From positions 124,001-188,000 of the forward strand of contig NZ_JACIFV010000002.1 of NCBI RefSeq assembly GCF_014197535.1: a DNA stretch of 64,000 bases. The letters run 5' to 3'. Source of the DNA: Rhizobium aethiopicum. Lineage in GTDB: Bacteria; Pseudomonadota; Alphaproteobacteria; Rhizobiales; Rhizobiaceae. Under the pieces are notes generated by a model. The model was not told the origin of the DNA. It saw only the letters and a program-made list of their open reading frames with translations, and did no database searches. This document shows, in pieces, positions 1-11,100 of the stretch; within the stretch, counting starts at the first letter, position 1, and the number at the start of each line of letters is the position of its first letter. The translations under genes were made by a program, and so were the position numbers.

Positions 1-330
1 GACCGCTGGCGTATCCGCCGTCCGGGCCGGTTGATCCATGCCGAGGAACTGAAACTTTCCGAAGGTATTTCGGCGCTGGCTGCACGTCAGGCCGTGCTCG
101 GCGGGCAGGTCGCCTTCGCGACCTTGCTTTACACCGGGCCGCTGGCGGAGGCCTATCTCGGCAAAGTGCGGCCGCTCGTCGAAGGGCTGATGGGTGGTGC
201 CAGCGCCTGGAACGACAAGCTCGTCGTGCGTCTTGCAGCAGCCGACGGCTTCTCGCTCAGAAAAATCCTGATCCCGGTCATTTCTACCTTGCGCAATGGT
301 GCGCCTGTGCCGAAAGTCTGGAATCTATGA
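1..330 (+). CDS. ureD: Urease accessory protein UreD, C-terminal part
   Basis: The open frame enters from the left edge and stops at 330, so only the last ~109 residues are present. UreD (UreH) is the scaffold that, with UreF and UreG, delivers nickel to apo-urease in the cytoplasm. The visible part has the family's C-terminal features: an RPGRL segment, then a glycine-rich turn and the '[11 protein letters not shown]' region before a short tail. It is followed 28 bp later by ureA, the usual order in Rhizobium. The start lies outside the window. Confidence 0.9.
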   Translation, partial: DRWRIRRPGRLIHAEELKLSEGISALAARQAVLGGQVAFATLLYTGPLAEAYLGKVRPLVEGLMGGASAWNDKLVVRLAAADGFSLRKILIPVISTLRNGAPVPKVWNL

Positions 331-358
331 ATTTAAGCACGAAGCAGATGGGTACGTA

Positions 359-661
359 ATGAACCTCACTCCGAGAGAAAAAGACAAGCTGCTGATATCG
401 ATGGCGGCGATGGTGGCGCGGCGGCGGCTGGAGCGCGGCGTCAAGCTGAACTATCCCGAGGCGATAGCACTGATCAGCGATTTCGTCGTCGAAGGCGCCC
501 GTGATGGCCGCCCCGTCGCCGAGCTGATGGAGGCCGGCGCCCATGTGATTGGCCGCGACCAGGTGATGGAAGGCGTTGCCGAGATGATCCACGACGTGCA
601 GGTGGAGGCGACGTTCCCGGATGGAACCAAACTCGTCACCGTCCACGAACCGATCCGGTGA
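359..661 (+). CDS. ureA: Urease gamma subunit
   Basis: 100 residues, the standard length for separate UreA chains. It begins [12 protein letters not shown] and carries the family segments [10 protein letters not shown] and GVAEMI. It forms the (alpha-beta-gamma)3 urease with UreB and UreC, which hydrolyses urea to ammonia and carbamate. The frame is open further upstream to 296, but that extension overlaps the end of ureD and is not part of the family, so the ATG at 359 was chosen. Confidence 0.97.
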   Translation: MNLTPREKDKLLISMAAMVARRRLERGVKLNYPEAIALISDFVVEGARDGRPVAELMEAGAHVIGRDQVMEGVAEMIHDVQVEATFPDGTKLVTVHEPIR

Positions 662-670
662 GGAAAGAGC

Positions 671-922
671 ATGCTCAAGCTCAGGCCCAATTGCGAATGC
701 TGCGACAAGGACCTGCCGCCTGATAGCGCGGAGGCGCGGATCTGCACCTATGAATGCACCTTCTGCGCCGATTGCGTCGACGGCGTGTTGAAGGGTGCCT
801 GCCCGAACTGCGGCGGCAATCTCGTTGCCAGGCCTATCCGGCCGGCCGCCATGCTTGCCAAAAATCCTGCTTCGACAAAACGTGTGCTGAAGGCCGAGGG
901 CTGCGCGCCCAAGGCGGCTTAA
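671..922 (+). CDS. DUF1272 domain protein, Cys-rich
   Basis: 83 residues. The first ~55 are rich in paired cysteines ([21 protein letters not shown]), a layout expected of a small zinc-binding ribbon. The segment '[14 protein letters not shown]' is characteristic of DUF1272. No function is established for the family. Its position 9 bp after ureA and 10 bp before ureB puts it on the urease transcript; a metal-handling role would fit but is only inference. The lysine/alanine-rich last 25 residues look unstructured. Confidence 0.85.
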   Translation: MLKLRPNCECCDKDLPPDSAEARICTYECTFCADCVDGVLKGACPNCGGNLVARPIRPAAMLAKNPASTKRVLKAEGCAPKAA

Positions 923-932
923 GGAGAACCCT

Positions 933-1238
933 ATGATTCCGGGCGAGATCATTGCCGCAAGCGGCGACATCGAACTCAATGCCGGCGCGCCGACGGTGAC
1001 GCTGGAGGTTTCCAATACCGGCGACCGGCCGGTGCAGGTCGGCAGTCACTACCACTTCGCCGAAACCAATGCCGGGCTTTCCTTCGACCGCGCCGCGGCG
1101 CATGGCAAGCGGCTCGATATTCCGGCGGGAACGGCAGTGCGCTTCGAGCCAGGGCAGACGCGCTCGGTGACGCTGATCCCACTTTCCGGCAAGCGCGAGG
1201 TCTATGGCTTCCGCCAGCTGGTGATGGGCAAGCTTTAG
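933..1238 (+). CDS. ureB: Urease beta subunit
   Basis: 101 residues, normal for a separate beta chain. It starts MIPGEII and contains the conserved [11 protein letters not shown] segment, then '[18 protein letters not shown]' and a C-terminal 'YGFR' motif. It is a structural subunit of the urease trimer and helps position the active-site flap of UreC. A purine-rich RBS (AAGGAGAA) lies just upstream of the ATG. It is separated from ureC by two unrelated ORFs, a rhizobial arrangement. Confidence 0.97.
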   Translation: MIPGEIIAASGDIELNAGAPTVTLEVSNTGDRPVQVGSHYHFAETNAGLSFDRAAAHGKRLDIPAGTAVRFEPGQTRSVTLIPLSGKREVYGFRQLVMGKL

Positions 1239-1255
1239 AAGAACGGGAGAGGTGA

Positions 1256-1663
1256 ATGCGTCTGAATATTTGCCTCATCGGGGCGGCGATGCTGTTTGTG
1301 GCCGGCGGTGCGTCCGCGCAGGATGTCGATTGCAAAAATCCGCAGACGCAATCGGACATGACCTCCTGCGAAGAGGCGCGCCATGAGGCGGCCGACAAGG
1401 CGCTGAACGAGCAATACAAGAAGACGAGGGCCGCCATGGTGGCGATCGACAAGGATCTGGATGGCGACATGAAGGGCGCGGAAAAGGCGCTGGTCAAGGC
1501 GCAGCGCGCCTGGATCGATTATCGCGACGCCGAATGCGACGCCTTCGGCTTTCAGGCCCGTGGCGGCACGATGGAGCCGATGCTGGTTGCCGGATGCCTG
1601 GCCGAAGAGACGGATAAACGCACGAAAGAGCTGAAACAGCTCGAAGATACGATGAGCAATTAA
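1256..1663 (+). CDS. LprI/DUF1311-type periplasmic protein
   Basis: 135 residues with an N-terminal signal peptide (about 1-21, cleavage after ASAQ). The mature part has 'DCKNPQTQSDMTSCE', then 'ADKALNEQYKK', then 'LVKAQRAWIDYRDAECD', the pattern of the LprI/DUF1311 family (lysozyme-inhibitor-like), with four cysteines likely forming disulfides. Its role beside urease is unknown. It begins 17 bp after ureB and its stop is followed at once by the next gene, so it is part of the same operon. Confidence 0.85.
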   Translation: MRLNICLIGAAMLFVAGGASAQDVDCKNPQTQSDMTSCEEARHEAADKALNEQYKKTRAAMVAIDKDLDGDMKGAEKALVKAQRAWIDYRDAECDAFGFQARGGTMEPMLVAGCLAEETDKRTKELKQLEDTMSN

Positions 1664-1664
1664 G

Positions 1665-2303
1665 GTGATCAAAAAGATCGTAATCGTCGGCAATGGCGAG
1701 GTCGGGGAAGGACAGGCAGGCATCATCGATGCCGCCGATTTCGTGATCCGCTTCAACGATTGCCGCTCCTACGGCGCCGGCGGCAGCCGCACGGATGCCG
1801 TTGCGGTCTGCAATACCGGCCGGCCGGCAAAGGCAATGCTCGGCTCGCCTGAGTGGCGCGCTCATCCCGGCATCATCGCGGCGCGCGAAATCTGGAGCGC
1901 GCGCGACCCGGAAAAATTCGCCGCGATGCGGGCGCCGCTTGCCGTCTCGCATCCGGAGCTCGACGATTTCTGCGACGACTATACGGAGGCGTTCGGCGCC
2001 TTCTGTGCGGAGACCGGCAAGAGGCATGTCGTCATCGGCAAGGCGGTCCACGAGGCCGTCGACGCCTCGCTTTCGGCCTTTGCGCCGGCGCCCTACGTGG
2101 TGCCGAGCAGCGGCATGATCGTCATTGTCGAGGTGCTGAACAAATATGCCGAGGCCGAGGTAATGTTGGCCGGCTTTGGTCACGCCGGCTGGGAATGGCA
2201 CCCGTTTGCTGCCGAACGGCATCTTGTCGATAGCTATATTACCGCCAGCCGCCTCACGCGGCTCGGCGAAAAAACACTTGTCTCTTCCTCCCACGGAGCC
2301 TGA
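1665..2303 (+). CDS. Urease-operon protein resembling GT29 sialyltransferases
   Basis: 212 residues from a GTG start that nearly touches the preceding stop. Homologues in rhizobial urease operons are usually just called urease operon accessory proteins. Two blocks resemble the sialyl motifs of glycosyltransferase family 29. Residues ~5-47 (IVGNGEVGEGQAG, then DFVIRFND, then GSRTD) match motif L. Residues ~147-175 (VPSSGMIVIVEVL, then VMLAGFGHAGWEWHP) resemble motif S, followed by a late His. No signal peptide or membrane segment, so probably cytosolic. The family match rests on motif reading only; donor and acceptor are unknown. It precedes ureC by 3 bp. Confidence 0.65.
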   Translation: MIKKIVIVGNGEVGEGQAGIIDAADFVIRFNDCRSYGAGGSRTDAVAVCNTGRPAKAMLGSPEWRAHPGIIAAREIWSARDPEKFAAMRAPLAVSHPELDDFCDDYTEAFGAFCAETGKRHVVIGKAVHEAVDASLSAFAPAPYVVPSSGMIVIVEVLNKYAEAEVMLAGFGHAGWEWHPFAAERHLVDSYITASRLTRLGEKTLVSSSHGA

Positions 2304-2306
2304 TGA

Positions 2307-4019
<1,713 letters not shown>

Positions 4020-4029
4020 GCCAGCATCC

Positions 4030-4719
4030 GTGCGTGCGGGGCGGCTGATGAGGATGGGCATCCGCTGGCTGTTGCAGGCCCTATTCCTGCTTCTGATTCT
4101 GGCAGCGGGCGGGACCTTCATTCCCCGGCCGCTGATTGCTCCGGTCAAGGCGTCGTCCGCGATGCCACCCCACCAGGTGCTTCTGCTGTCGGGACCGATC
4201 CATACCGATATTGCCATTCCGCTCGATGAGGAGACGCGGGCGGCCTTTTCCTTCCTCGATGATCCCGATTTTCCGCTCGGCCATCCGAATGCGGAATGGC
4301 TCGTGGTCGGCTGGGGCGGCCGCGCCTTCTATCTGGAAGCACCGACCTGGGCTGAGCTGAAGCCGCTGCCGGTGCTACGGGCGCTGACGATCGACCGTTC
4401 GGTGCTGCATGTTGATCTCGCCGGCCATATTGCCGAGCCGCAGCCTGATGTTACCGCATTCGATATTGGTGATGATGAATTGACGCGGCTGCGCCAATTC
4501 ATTGCGGACAGCTTCGTCCGCAATGCGGGCGAGATCGCGCCGATCCCGGATGCGGGTTACAGGGAGATCGATCGGTTTTTCCAAGCCAAGGGATACTTCA
4601 ACGCCCTCTTCGGCTGCAACACCTGGACTGCCGCTGCGCTCCGTTCGGCGGGGCTTCGGACAGGCTTATGGAACCCGCTTCCACAATCATTGCGATTGTC
4701 TGTTGGTGTCTACAATTGA
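4030..4719 (+). CDS. DUF2459 / urease-region conserved protein (TIGR02117 type)
   Basis: 229 residues. An N-terminal hydrophobic anchor (about 9-28) is followed by a periplasmic domain with 'LLSGPIHTDIAIPL', 'VVGWGGRAFYLEAPTW' and a late 'GCNTWTAAALRSAG' block, the signature of the family named for occurring in urease regions. The conserved His, the GWGG block and Cys-Asn-Thr-Trp suggest a papain-like or NlpC-like fold, which is inference. The GTG at 4030 was taken; ATGs at 4048 or 4054 are alternatives. It follows ureC by 10 bp. Confidence 0.75.
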   Translation: MRAGRLMRMGIRWLLQALFLLLILAAGGTFIPRPLIAPVKASSAMPPHQVLLLSGPIHTDIAIPLDEETRAAFSFLDDPDFPLGHPNAEWLVVGWGGRAFYLEAPTWAELKPLPVLRALTIDRSVLHVDLAGHIAEPQPDVTAFDIGDDELTRLRQFIADSFVRNAGEIAPIPDAGYREIDRFFQAKGYFNALFGCNTWTAAALRSAGLRTGLWNPLPQSLRLSVGVYN

Positions 4720-5049
4720 CGCATTCGCCGGGCCGTCCGCGCTTAAACGAAATTGTGAACGGAACTCTCCGTTCGGTTGTAGAAATCAGTGGGAGAACCT
4801 GCGTTTTCTCCGATTAGACCATTCTGGAACAGCCCGGCGGTAGGGCCCGGGAAAGCTATTATATATCAATCCATTAGGTGCTTGCATGCCTTGTTCTATT
4901 CAGGGATTGGAGACTTGCAGCCCATGCTAGAAAAAATCTCTCCAGAGAATCGTCTGAAATCGTTCAAATTTTAGCGAGTCGATTAAGACACCCGCAGCAA
5001 TTGGGCTCTTATCAATGCCTTGAAACGCCGGGCAGGAAGGTCGATTCTC
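4720..5049. other. Gene-free gap inside the urease cluster
   Basis: About 330 bp without a convincing gene, lower in GC than its surroundings. A 7-bp inverted repeat (GAACGGA, 4-nt loop, TCCGTTC) lies near 4758-4775. A GC-rich dyad follows around 4830-4853, but there is no T-run. It separates ureC-DUF2459 from the diguanylate cyclase, which may therefore have its own promoter here. Confidence 0.4.
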
Positions 5050-5913
5050 ATGAGAAACTGGATGTCGCTGCAGGCCGATTTTGGCGATTTTCACTATCGC
5101 AGGCATGTCTACGTCTTTGCGTTGAAGATGAGCTTTCTTGCCGTCATTTTCTCCGGCGTCATCACTGCGCTGACGATACCGCCACTCGGTTTTCTCGGGC
5201 TGCTGCCGGTGACCCTTTCGCACGCGATCGGTTTCGGCGCCATTTTTTCCTGGCTTGTCGGCGGCACGGTTTCCGGAATGCTGTCGCTGGCCACAGGCTT
5301 CACCATGCATGAGCTGACGCTATCGCGGGCGAAGTTCGAAAAGCTCAGCCGCACGGATACCCTCTCCGGCCTGTTGAACCGGCGCGCCTTCACCGAGGCG
5401 CTGGATCGGATCGAAGGCGACGCCTCGCTCGTCATTTTCGACGTCGACCGTTTCAAGGCGATCAACGATCGCTTCGGCCATGCCTGCGGCGATGCGGTTA
5501 TCACGGCGGTCTCGGCGGTGCTGATCACCGCCTTCGACGAATCGTCCGTCGTTGCGCGCCTCGGTGGCGAGGAATTCGGCGTCATCGTCTCCGGCGAACC
5601 GCTGGAGAAACGCTTGGAGCGGATCCAGGCCGTGCAGGCCGATATCGCTGGCAGGCCGCTCGTGGCAGATGGAAACCATATTGCCATCACCATTTCCGGC
5701 GGCGTGGCAGATCTCATTCCTGGGCGCAACAAACAGCAGGTCTACGCCTCGGCCGACCGGGCGCTTTATCTCGCCAAGGCGCTCGGACGCAATCGCGTCG
5801 TGCACGAGCGGGAGGGGCTGCATCATGCCTGGCATGGACTTGCCGAGGCTGGTCCCGACGCCGAGGGCAGGGGGCTGGGCAGCGACAACGTGATGCAGGC
5901 GTGCGGAATATAA
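5050..5913 (+). CDS. Membrane GGDEF diguanylate cyclase
   Basis: 287 residues. Two hydrophobic segments (about 24-45 and 58-82) and a short linker precede a GGDEF domain (about 97-265). The catalytic motif is intact (GGEEF, 172-176), and 'FDVDRFKAINDRFGH' supplies the metal- and substrate-binding Asp. It should make c-di-GMP. The inhibitory I-site (RxxD five residues before GGEEF) is absent: those positions read DESS, so product inhibition may be weak. The ATG at 5050 has a good AGGAAGG RBS; an upstream TTG lacks one. It sits between ureC and ureE. Confidence 0.88.
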   Translation: MRNWMSLQADFGDFHYRRHVYVFALKMSFLAVIFSGVITALTIPPLGFLGLLPVTLSHAIGFGAIFSWLVGGTVSGMLSLATGFTMHELTLSRAKFEKLSRTDTLSGLLNRRAFTEALDRIEGDASLVIFDVDRFKAINDRFGHACGDAVITAVSAVLITAFDESSVVARLGGEEFGVIVSGEPLEKRLERIQAVQADIAGRPLVADGNHIAITISGGVADLIPGRNKQQVYASADRALYLAKALGRNRVVHEREGLHHAWHGLAEAGPDAEGRGLGSDNVMQACGI

Positions 5914-6001
5914 AAGCCGGTCTTCCAAACGAAAGGCCATTGGTGCTTGCATCGGGAAAGGCTATTTTGCATGGTCGTCGTCTTAACAAAACGGACATAT
6001 C

Positions 6002-6616
6002 ATGCAGCGCGTCACCTCCTATCTTCCTGCCGGAACCCCTTCCTCCCACCCGACCGCCCAGGTCAAGCTGCCGCATGATCTGCGCCATCTGCGCCGCAAG
6101 CTGCTGCATCTGGAAAATGGCGAGATGGTCATGCTCGATCTCAAGGATCCGGTGCTTTTTGCTGATGGCGACCTTCTCGTGCGTGAGGATGGGGAACTGA
6201 TCGAGATCCTCGCGGCCGACGAGAAGCTCTTTGAAATTCGCGGACGCAACCGCACGCATCTGGTCGAGCTTGCCTGGCATCTCGGCAACCGTCATCTGGC
6301 CGCACAGATCGAGGAAGACCGCATCGTCATTCTCCGCGACCATGTTATCCGCTCCATGCTGCAAGGGCTCGGCGCCACCGTCATCGACATCGAGGAGCCC
6401 TTCCAGCCGGCGCGGGGAGCCTATCATTCGCACGGCGGACATTCACATGATCACGGGCATGCCCATCATGACCACGGGCACGATCATAACGATGGTCATG
6501 ACCACAAACATGATCACGGCCATGACCACGTGCATGGACCGGGATGTAATCATGACCATGACCACGGGCGGGATCACGATCACGACCACGGGCATCACGG
6601 CCACAAGCACGACTGA
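6002..6616 (+). CDS. ureE: Urease accessory protein UreE with long His-rich tail
   Basis: 204 residues. The first ~140 form the UreE peptide-binding and metal-binding domains ('[22 protein letters not shown]', '[13 protein letters not shown]'). The last ~63 residues contain 28 histidines in HDH/HGH repeats plus one Cys, an unusually long nickel-storage tail. UreE donates nickel to the UreDFG-urease complex. Encoding simple CAT/CAC-GAC repeats makes this stretch prone to length change. It is 6 bp upstream of ureF. Confidence 0.95.
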   Translation: MQRVTSYLPAGTPSSHPTAQVKLPHDLRHLRRKLLHLENGEMVMLDLKDPVLFADGDLLVREDGELIEILAADEKLFEIRGRNRTHLVELAWHLGNRHLAAQIEEDRIVILRDHVIRSMLQGLGATVIDIEEPFQPARGAYHSHGGHSHDHGHAHHDHGHDHNDGHDHKHDHGHDHVHGPGCNHDHDHGRDHDHDHGHHGHKHD

Positions 6617-6622
6617 GGCTCG

Positions 6623-7294
6623 ATGACCGAGGATTCTGAGCTGCAGGCATTGCTGCGCCTGACGGCATGGCTCTCGCCGGCCTTTCCGATCGGCGGTTTT
6701 GCCTATTCTGGCGGTCTGGAGCGTGCGGTGGCTGACGGGCTCGTCACCGATGCCGCCTCGCTTGCTGTCTGGATCGGCACGCTGATCGGCCATGGCTCGG
6801 TCTGGAACGATGCCGTGCTTCTGGCTGAGAGCCATAGGTGCCATTCGGAACCAGCGCGCCTTGCCGAGGTCGCCGCACTTGCCGAGGCGCTTGCCGGATC
6901 GCGCGAGCGCCATCAGGAAACCACGCTGCTCGGTGAGGCCTTCCTCGCGGCGGCGCGGGCCTGGCCGGACGAGGTTTTCGAAAAGCTGCCTGACAGGGCC
7001 GCCTATCCCATCGCAATCGGAGCGGTTGCGGGCGCCCATCGCATAGGGCCCGAGAAGGTGCTCGCGGTCTTCCTGCATGCCTATGCCTCGCAAGCGATCT
7101 CAGCAGGCATCCGCCTTGGCGTCGCCGGGCAGGCGAGTGGCGTTGCCATGCTTGCCGCTCTTGAAGAGCATATTGCGGAGGTCGCGCGGCGGGCGGCAGG
7201 CTCGACGCTCGACGATCTCGGTTCGGCGACGGTTCAGGCCGATATAGCCAGCCTGCGTCACGAAACTCAAACTACGAGGCTTTTCCGCTCGTAG
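6623..7294 (+). CDS. ureF: Urease accessory protein UreF
   Basis: 223 residues, typical. It contains '[21 protein letters not shown]' near the N-terminus, the characteristic UreF segment, and helical repeats thereafter. UreF acts in the UreD-UreF-UreG activation complex and controls UreG GTPase action during nickel insertion. It is followed by an 89-bp gap before ureG. Confidence 0.95.
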   Translation: MTEDSELQALLRLTAWLSPAFPIGGFAYSGGLERAVADGLVTDAASLAVWIGTLIGHGSVWNDAVLLAESHRCHSEPARLAEVAALAEALAGSRERHQETTLLGEAFLAAARAWPDEVFEKLPDRAAYPIAIGAVAGAHRIGPEKVLAVFLHAYASQAISAGIRLGVAGQASGVAMLAALEEHIAEVARRAAGSTLDDLGSATVQADIASLRHETQTTRLFRS

Positions 7295-7383
7295 CGGACC
7301 AAATTATCCGTGCGACTGCGTCATTTGACGGTGGCGCACGCCGATGGCGTGGCTATCATCGGGATCCTATTGGAGTGAAACAC

Positions 7384-7995
7384 ATGAAATCAAGAAACGG
7401 ACCTTTGCGCGTCGGCATCGGCGGGCCGGTCGGCTCGGGCAAGACGGCGCTGACCGAAAAGCTCTGCAAGGCGATGCGTGACGACTATTCCGTCGCCGTC
7501 GTCACCAACGACATCTACACGACCGAGGATGCGGAGGCGCTGGTGCGCATGCAGGCATTGCCTTCGGACCGCATCGTCGGCGTCGAGACCGGTGGCTGCC
7601 CGCACACCGCGATCCGCGAGGATGCGACGATCAATCTGCAGGCGATCGCCGGCCTCAACGAGCGGATTCCCGACCTCGACGTCGTCTTCATCGAATCCGG
7701 CGGAGACAATCTGGCGGCAACCTTTTCGCCGGATCTCGCCGATATCACTATCTATGTCATCTCCGTCTGCCAGGGCGAGGAAATCCCGCGCAAGGGCGGG
7801 CCCGGCATCACCCGCTCCGACCTGCTCGTCATCAACAAGAAGGATCTGGCTCCCTATGTCGGCGCCGATCTGGAGGTGATGGACCGGGATGCGACGCGCA
7901 TGCGCGCCTCACGCCCCTTCGTCTTCTCCGACATGAAGCGCGGCGACGGCGTCAGCTCGATCGTTAGTTTCTTGAGAGAGCAGGGCGGGCTTTGA
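7384..7995 (+). CDS. ureG: Urease accessory GTPase UreG
   Basis: 203 residues, the family length. The P-loop is [11 protein letters not shown]; '[13 protein letters not shown]', the metal-binding CPH motif in '[15 protein letters not shown]' and '[15 protein letters not shown]' follow; 'VINKKDLA' gives guanine specificity. UreG is the SIMIBI-class GTPase that drives nickel transfer. The ATG at 7384 has a GGAG RBS 8 nt upstream; a GTG nine bases earlier overlaps that RBS and was rejected. Confidence 0.97.
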   Translation: MKSRNGPLRVGIGGPVGSGKTALTEKLCKAMRDDYSVAVVTNDIYTTEDAEALVRMQALPSDRIVGVETGGCPHTAIREDATINLQAIAGLNERIPDLDVVFIESGGDNLAATFSPDLADITIYVISVCQGEEIPRKGGPGITRSDLLVINKKDLAPYVGADLEVMDRDATRMRASRPFVFSDMKRGDGVSSIVSFLREQGGL

Positions 7996-8049
7996 CGCCA
8001 ACTCCAGAAGGTTGAGGTTCGCTGGCCGCAGCGAGAACGGCAAAATGAA

Positions 8050-8077
8050 ACGGGCCGGGAGATTGCTCCCGGCCCGT
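8050..8077. terminator. Bidirectional terminator between ureG and the RND operon
   Basis: A perfect 11-bp stem (ACGGGCCGGGA / TCCCGGCCCGT) with a 6-nt loop lies between two convergent genes. On the minus strand it is followed by TTTCATTTT. On the plus strand only a short GTTTT follows. Confidence 0.75.
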
Positions 8078-8107
8078 ACCGTTTTCCACGCTCTGCTTAT
8101 TCTGCGC

Positions 8108-11100
8108 TTATTCCGCCGCAAACGGCGGCAGGCGGAGCACGTTAGTGTCGTTGGCGCCCTTGCGCTTGCTTTCCGGTTTTTCGATCGCCGTGATGCGCCC
8201 CTCCAGCGCTTCGATGTCGCTGCGGTTCTCGCGAGTGACGCGGGTGAGATCTTCGCGTGATAGCGGCAGGTCTTCCTGATCCTTCCTGCCGACCAGGCGG
8301 CCGAATATCCAGCCGAGCAGGCGGGAGAGATCGTCCATGATCAGGAAGAAGGAAGGTACGACGACGAGCGAAAGCACCGTCGAGACGATGATGCCGCCGA
8401 TCACCGCGATCGCCATCGGCGCGCGGAACGAGCCGCCTTCGCCGACGCCGAGCGCCGAGGGCAGCATGCCTGCCGACATGGCAATCGAGGTCATGATGAT
8501 CGGCCGGGCGCGTTTGCGGCCGGCTTCGACCATGGCTTCGACCCGCGTCATGCCCTGATGGCGCATCTCGATCGCGAAATCGACGAGCAGGATGGCATTC
8601 TTGGTGACGATACCCATCAGCATCAGAATGCCGATCATCACGGGCATCGACAACGGATTGCTGGTGATGATCAGGGCTGCGGCGACGCCGCCGATGGCGA
8701 GCGGCAGCGAGAACAGGATGGTGAAGGGCTGGATCACGTCCTTGAAGAGCAGGATCAGCACCGTCAGCACCAGCAGCAGGCCCATCAACATGGCATTGAC
8801 GAAGCTCTGCTGCATCTCGGTCTGCACCTTGGTATCGCCACTTTCGGCAAGATGCACCGCCGCCGGGATCTTGGCCTCGTTGACGATCTCCCGGAAACGG
8901 GCCGAGGCCGTATCGAGGGCCACGCCCTGCGGCAGGTCGGACCCGATCGAGACGACGCGGTAGCGGTTGTTGCGCTTGATCGAGCTTACGCCTTCGGAAT
9001 AGTCGATATTGGCGACGCTCGAAAGCGGAACGGTGCCGCCGCTGGCGGTCTGGATCTTCAGCGCCCGGATCGCCGCGAGATCGCGCCGCATGTCGAGCGC
9101 CGCCTGTACGCGGATCGGGATCTGGCGATCGTCGAGCGAGATTTTGGCGAGAGCCGCGTCGACATCCCCGATGGTGGCGACGCGGATCGTCTCGGAGATC
9201 TGCTGCGGTGTGATGCCCAGGCGGGCGGCCTCGTCCTTGCGCGGGTAGACCTGCAGCTCCGGACGGGGCAGGGCGCCGTCGGCGCTGACATTGGCGAGCA
9301 GCGGATCGGCGCGGAGCTTCGATTCCAGAATGCCGACGGCTTCGTTCAGGTCCTTCTCGTTCTTGGAGAGGAAGTTGAAGGAGAGGTCACGTTCGCCGCG
9401 GTCGTTCAGCTTCAGGATATGGACGTCCGGAATGTCGCGCAGCTTGGCGAAGACTTCCTTTTCGATATCCCATTGCGGGCGTTCGCGGCCCTGGACTTCT
9501 ACCTTCGGCAACATCGGCCCAATGGCTGGAATGCGGCCGAATACATCGTTGACCACCTTCTTGACCAGCGACTGGTCGAGCTTGTGAAGCGCCAGTGTGA
9601 TGGTCGCACGGCGCAGTTCGAGATCACCCTTCGGCGACGCGCCGCCGAGAACGAAGACGCTTTCGACGCCATTGATGTCCTTGACCCTGTCATAGATCGC
9701 CTTCGTCGTCTTCTCAGTGTCGTCGAGCCGCGCATTGGGCGGCAGTTCGACGGACAGAACGATGCGCGAGGCATCTTCCGGCGGCAGGAAGCTGCCCGGA
9801 ACCTTCATCAGCAGGAAAACGGAACCCACGAGGAAGCCAACCGCCGCTAGCAGGGTCAGATATCGCGAATACTTGTGCCCGGTCGTACCGCGGATCAGGC
9901 GCGTATAACCCTTCATCAGCAGACCGTCATTGTCATGATGGTCTTCCATGCCGTCTTCGGCGCGCATGAGATAGGCGGCCATCATCGGGGTGATGAGGCG
10001 CGCCACCATCAGCGAGAAGAAGACGGAGAAGGCGACGGTCAGGCCGAACTGGATGAAGTACTGGCCCGGAATGCCCGGCATGAAGGAAACCGGCACGAAA
10101 ACCGCGATGATGGTGAAGGTGGTGGCGATGACCGCGAGGCCGATTTCATCCGCCGCCTCGATCGCCGCCCGATAGGGCGTCTTGCCCATCTTGATATGGC
10201 GGGCGATGTTCTCGATTTCCACGATCGCGTCGTCGACCAGGATACCTGTCGCGAGCGTCAGGGCGAGGAAGCTGACGAGGTTCAGCGAGAAGCCCATCAT
10301 GTCCATGACCCAGAAGGTCGGGATCGCAGAGAGCGGCAGCGCGATGGCCGAAATCAGCGTCGCCCGCCAGTTTCGGAGGAACAGCAGAACGACGATGACG
10401 GCGAGCAGGGCGCCTTCGAGCAATGTATGAATGGCGGCTTCGTAATTGCCGTAGGTGAAATAGACCGAATCGTCGATCATCTCGATCTTTACGTTCGGAT
10501 TTTCGCTTCGCACCTTGTCGAGGCTCTGCGCGACCGTCTCGGCGACGCTGACCTCGCTGGCGCCCTTCGAGCGGAAGACGCCGAAGGTGACGACGGGTGT
10601 GTCGTTGAAGCGCGAAAAGGATTTCGGCTCCTCATAAGTGTCCTTGATGACGCCGAGATCGGACAGCTTGACGAAGCGTCCGCTCGGCAGCGCAATCGTC
10701 GTGTCTGCAAGTTCGGCGACGTTGCGGGCGTCGCCAAGAACGCGGATTGCCTGTTCACTGCCCGCCACCTGGCCGCGACCGGAGCCGAGATCGACATTGG
10801 TGCCGCGCAGCTGATCGTTCACGCTTGCAGCCGTGATGCCGTAAGCATCGAGTTTGCCGGGCGTGAGTTCGATGCGCACTTCGCGCTCCGCGCCGCCGTA
10901 ACGATCGACGCGGCCGATGCCGGCCTGGCCCTGCAGGGCGCGCTTGATCGTGTCGTCGACGAACCAGGACAGTTCTTCGAGCGACATGTCGGGTGACGAC
11001 ACGGCGAAGGTCTGGATCGCCTGACCCTCGACATCGACCTTGGTGACGATTGGTGCTTCGGCCGTCGCCGGCAGATCGCTGCGGATGCGGTCGATCGCGT

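Noticed and set aside
4758..4775. Small inverted repeat GAACGGA/TCCGTTC as a terminator
   Set aside because: Stem is short and moderate in GC and no T-run follows.
8558..9850. 430-codon plus-strand ORF opposite the RND pump
   Set aside because: Shadow of the pump gene; composition is Asp/Arg/His-rich and no RBS or domain is present. The same applies to 9875-10996.
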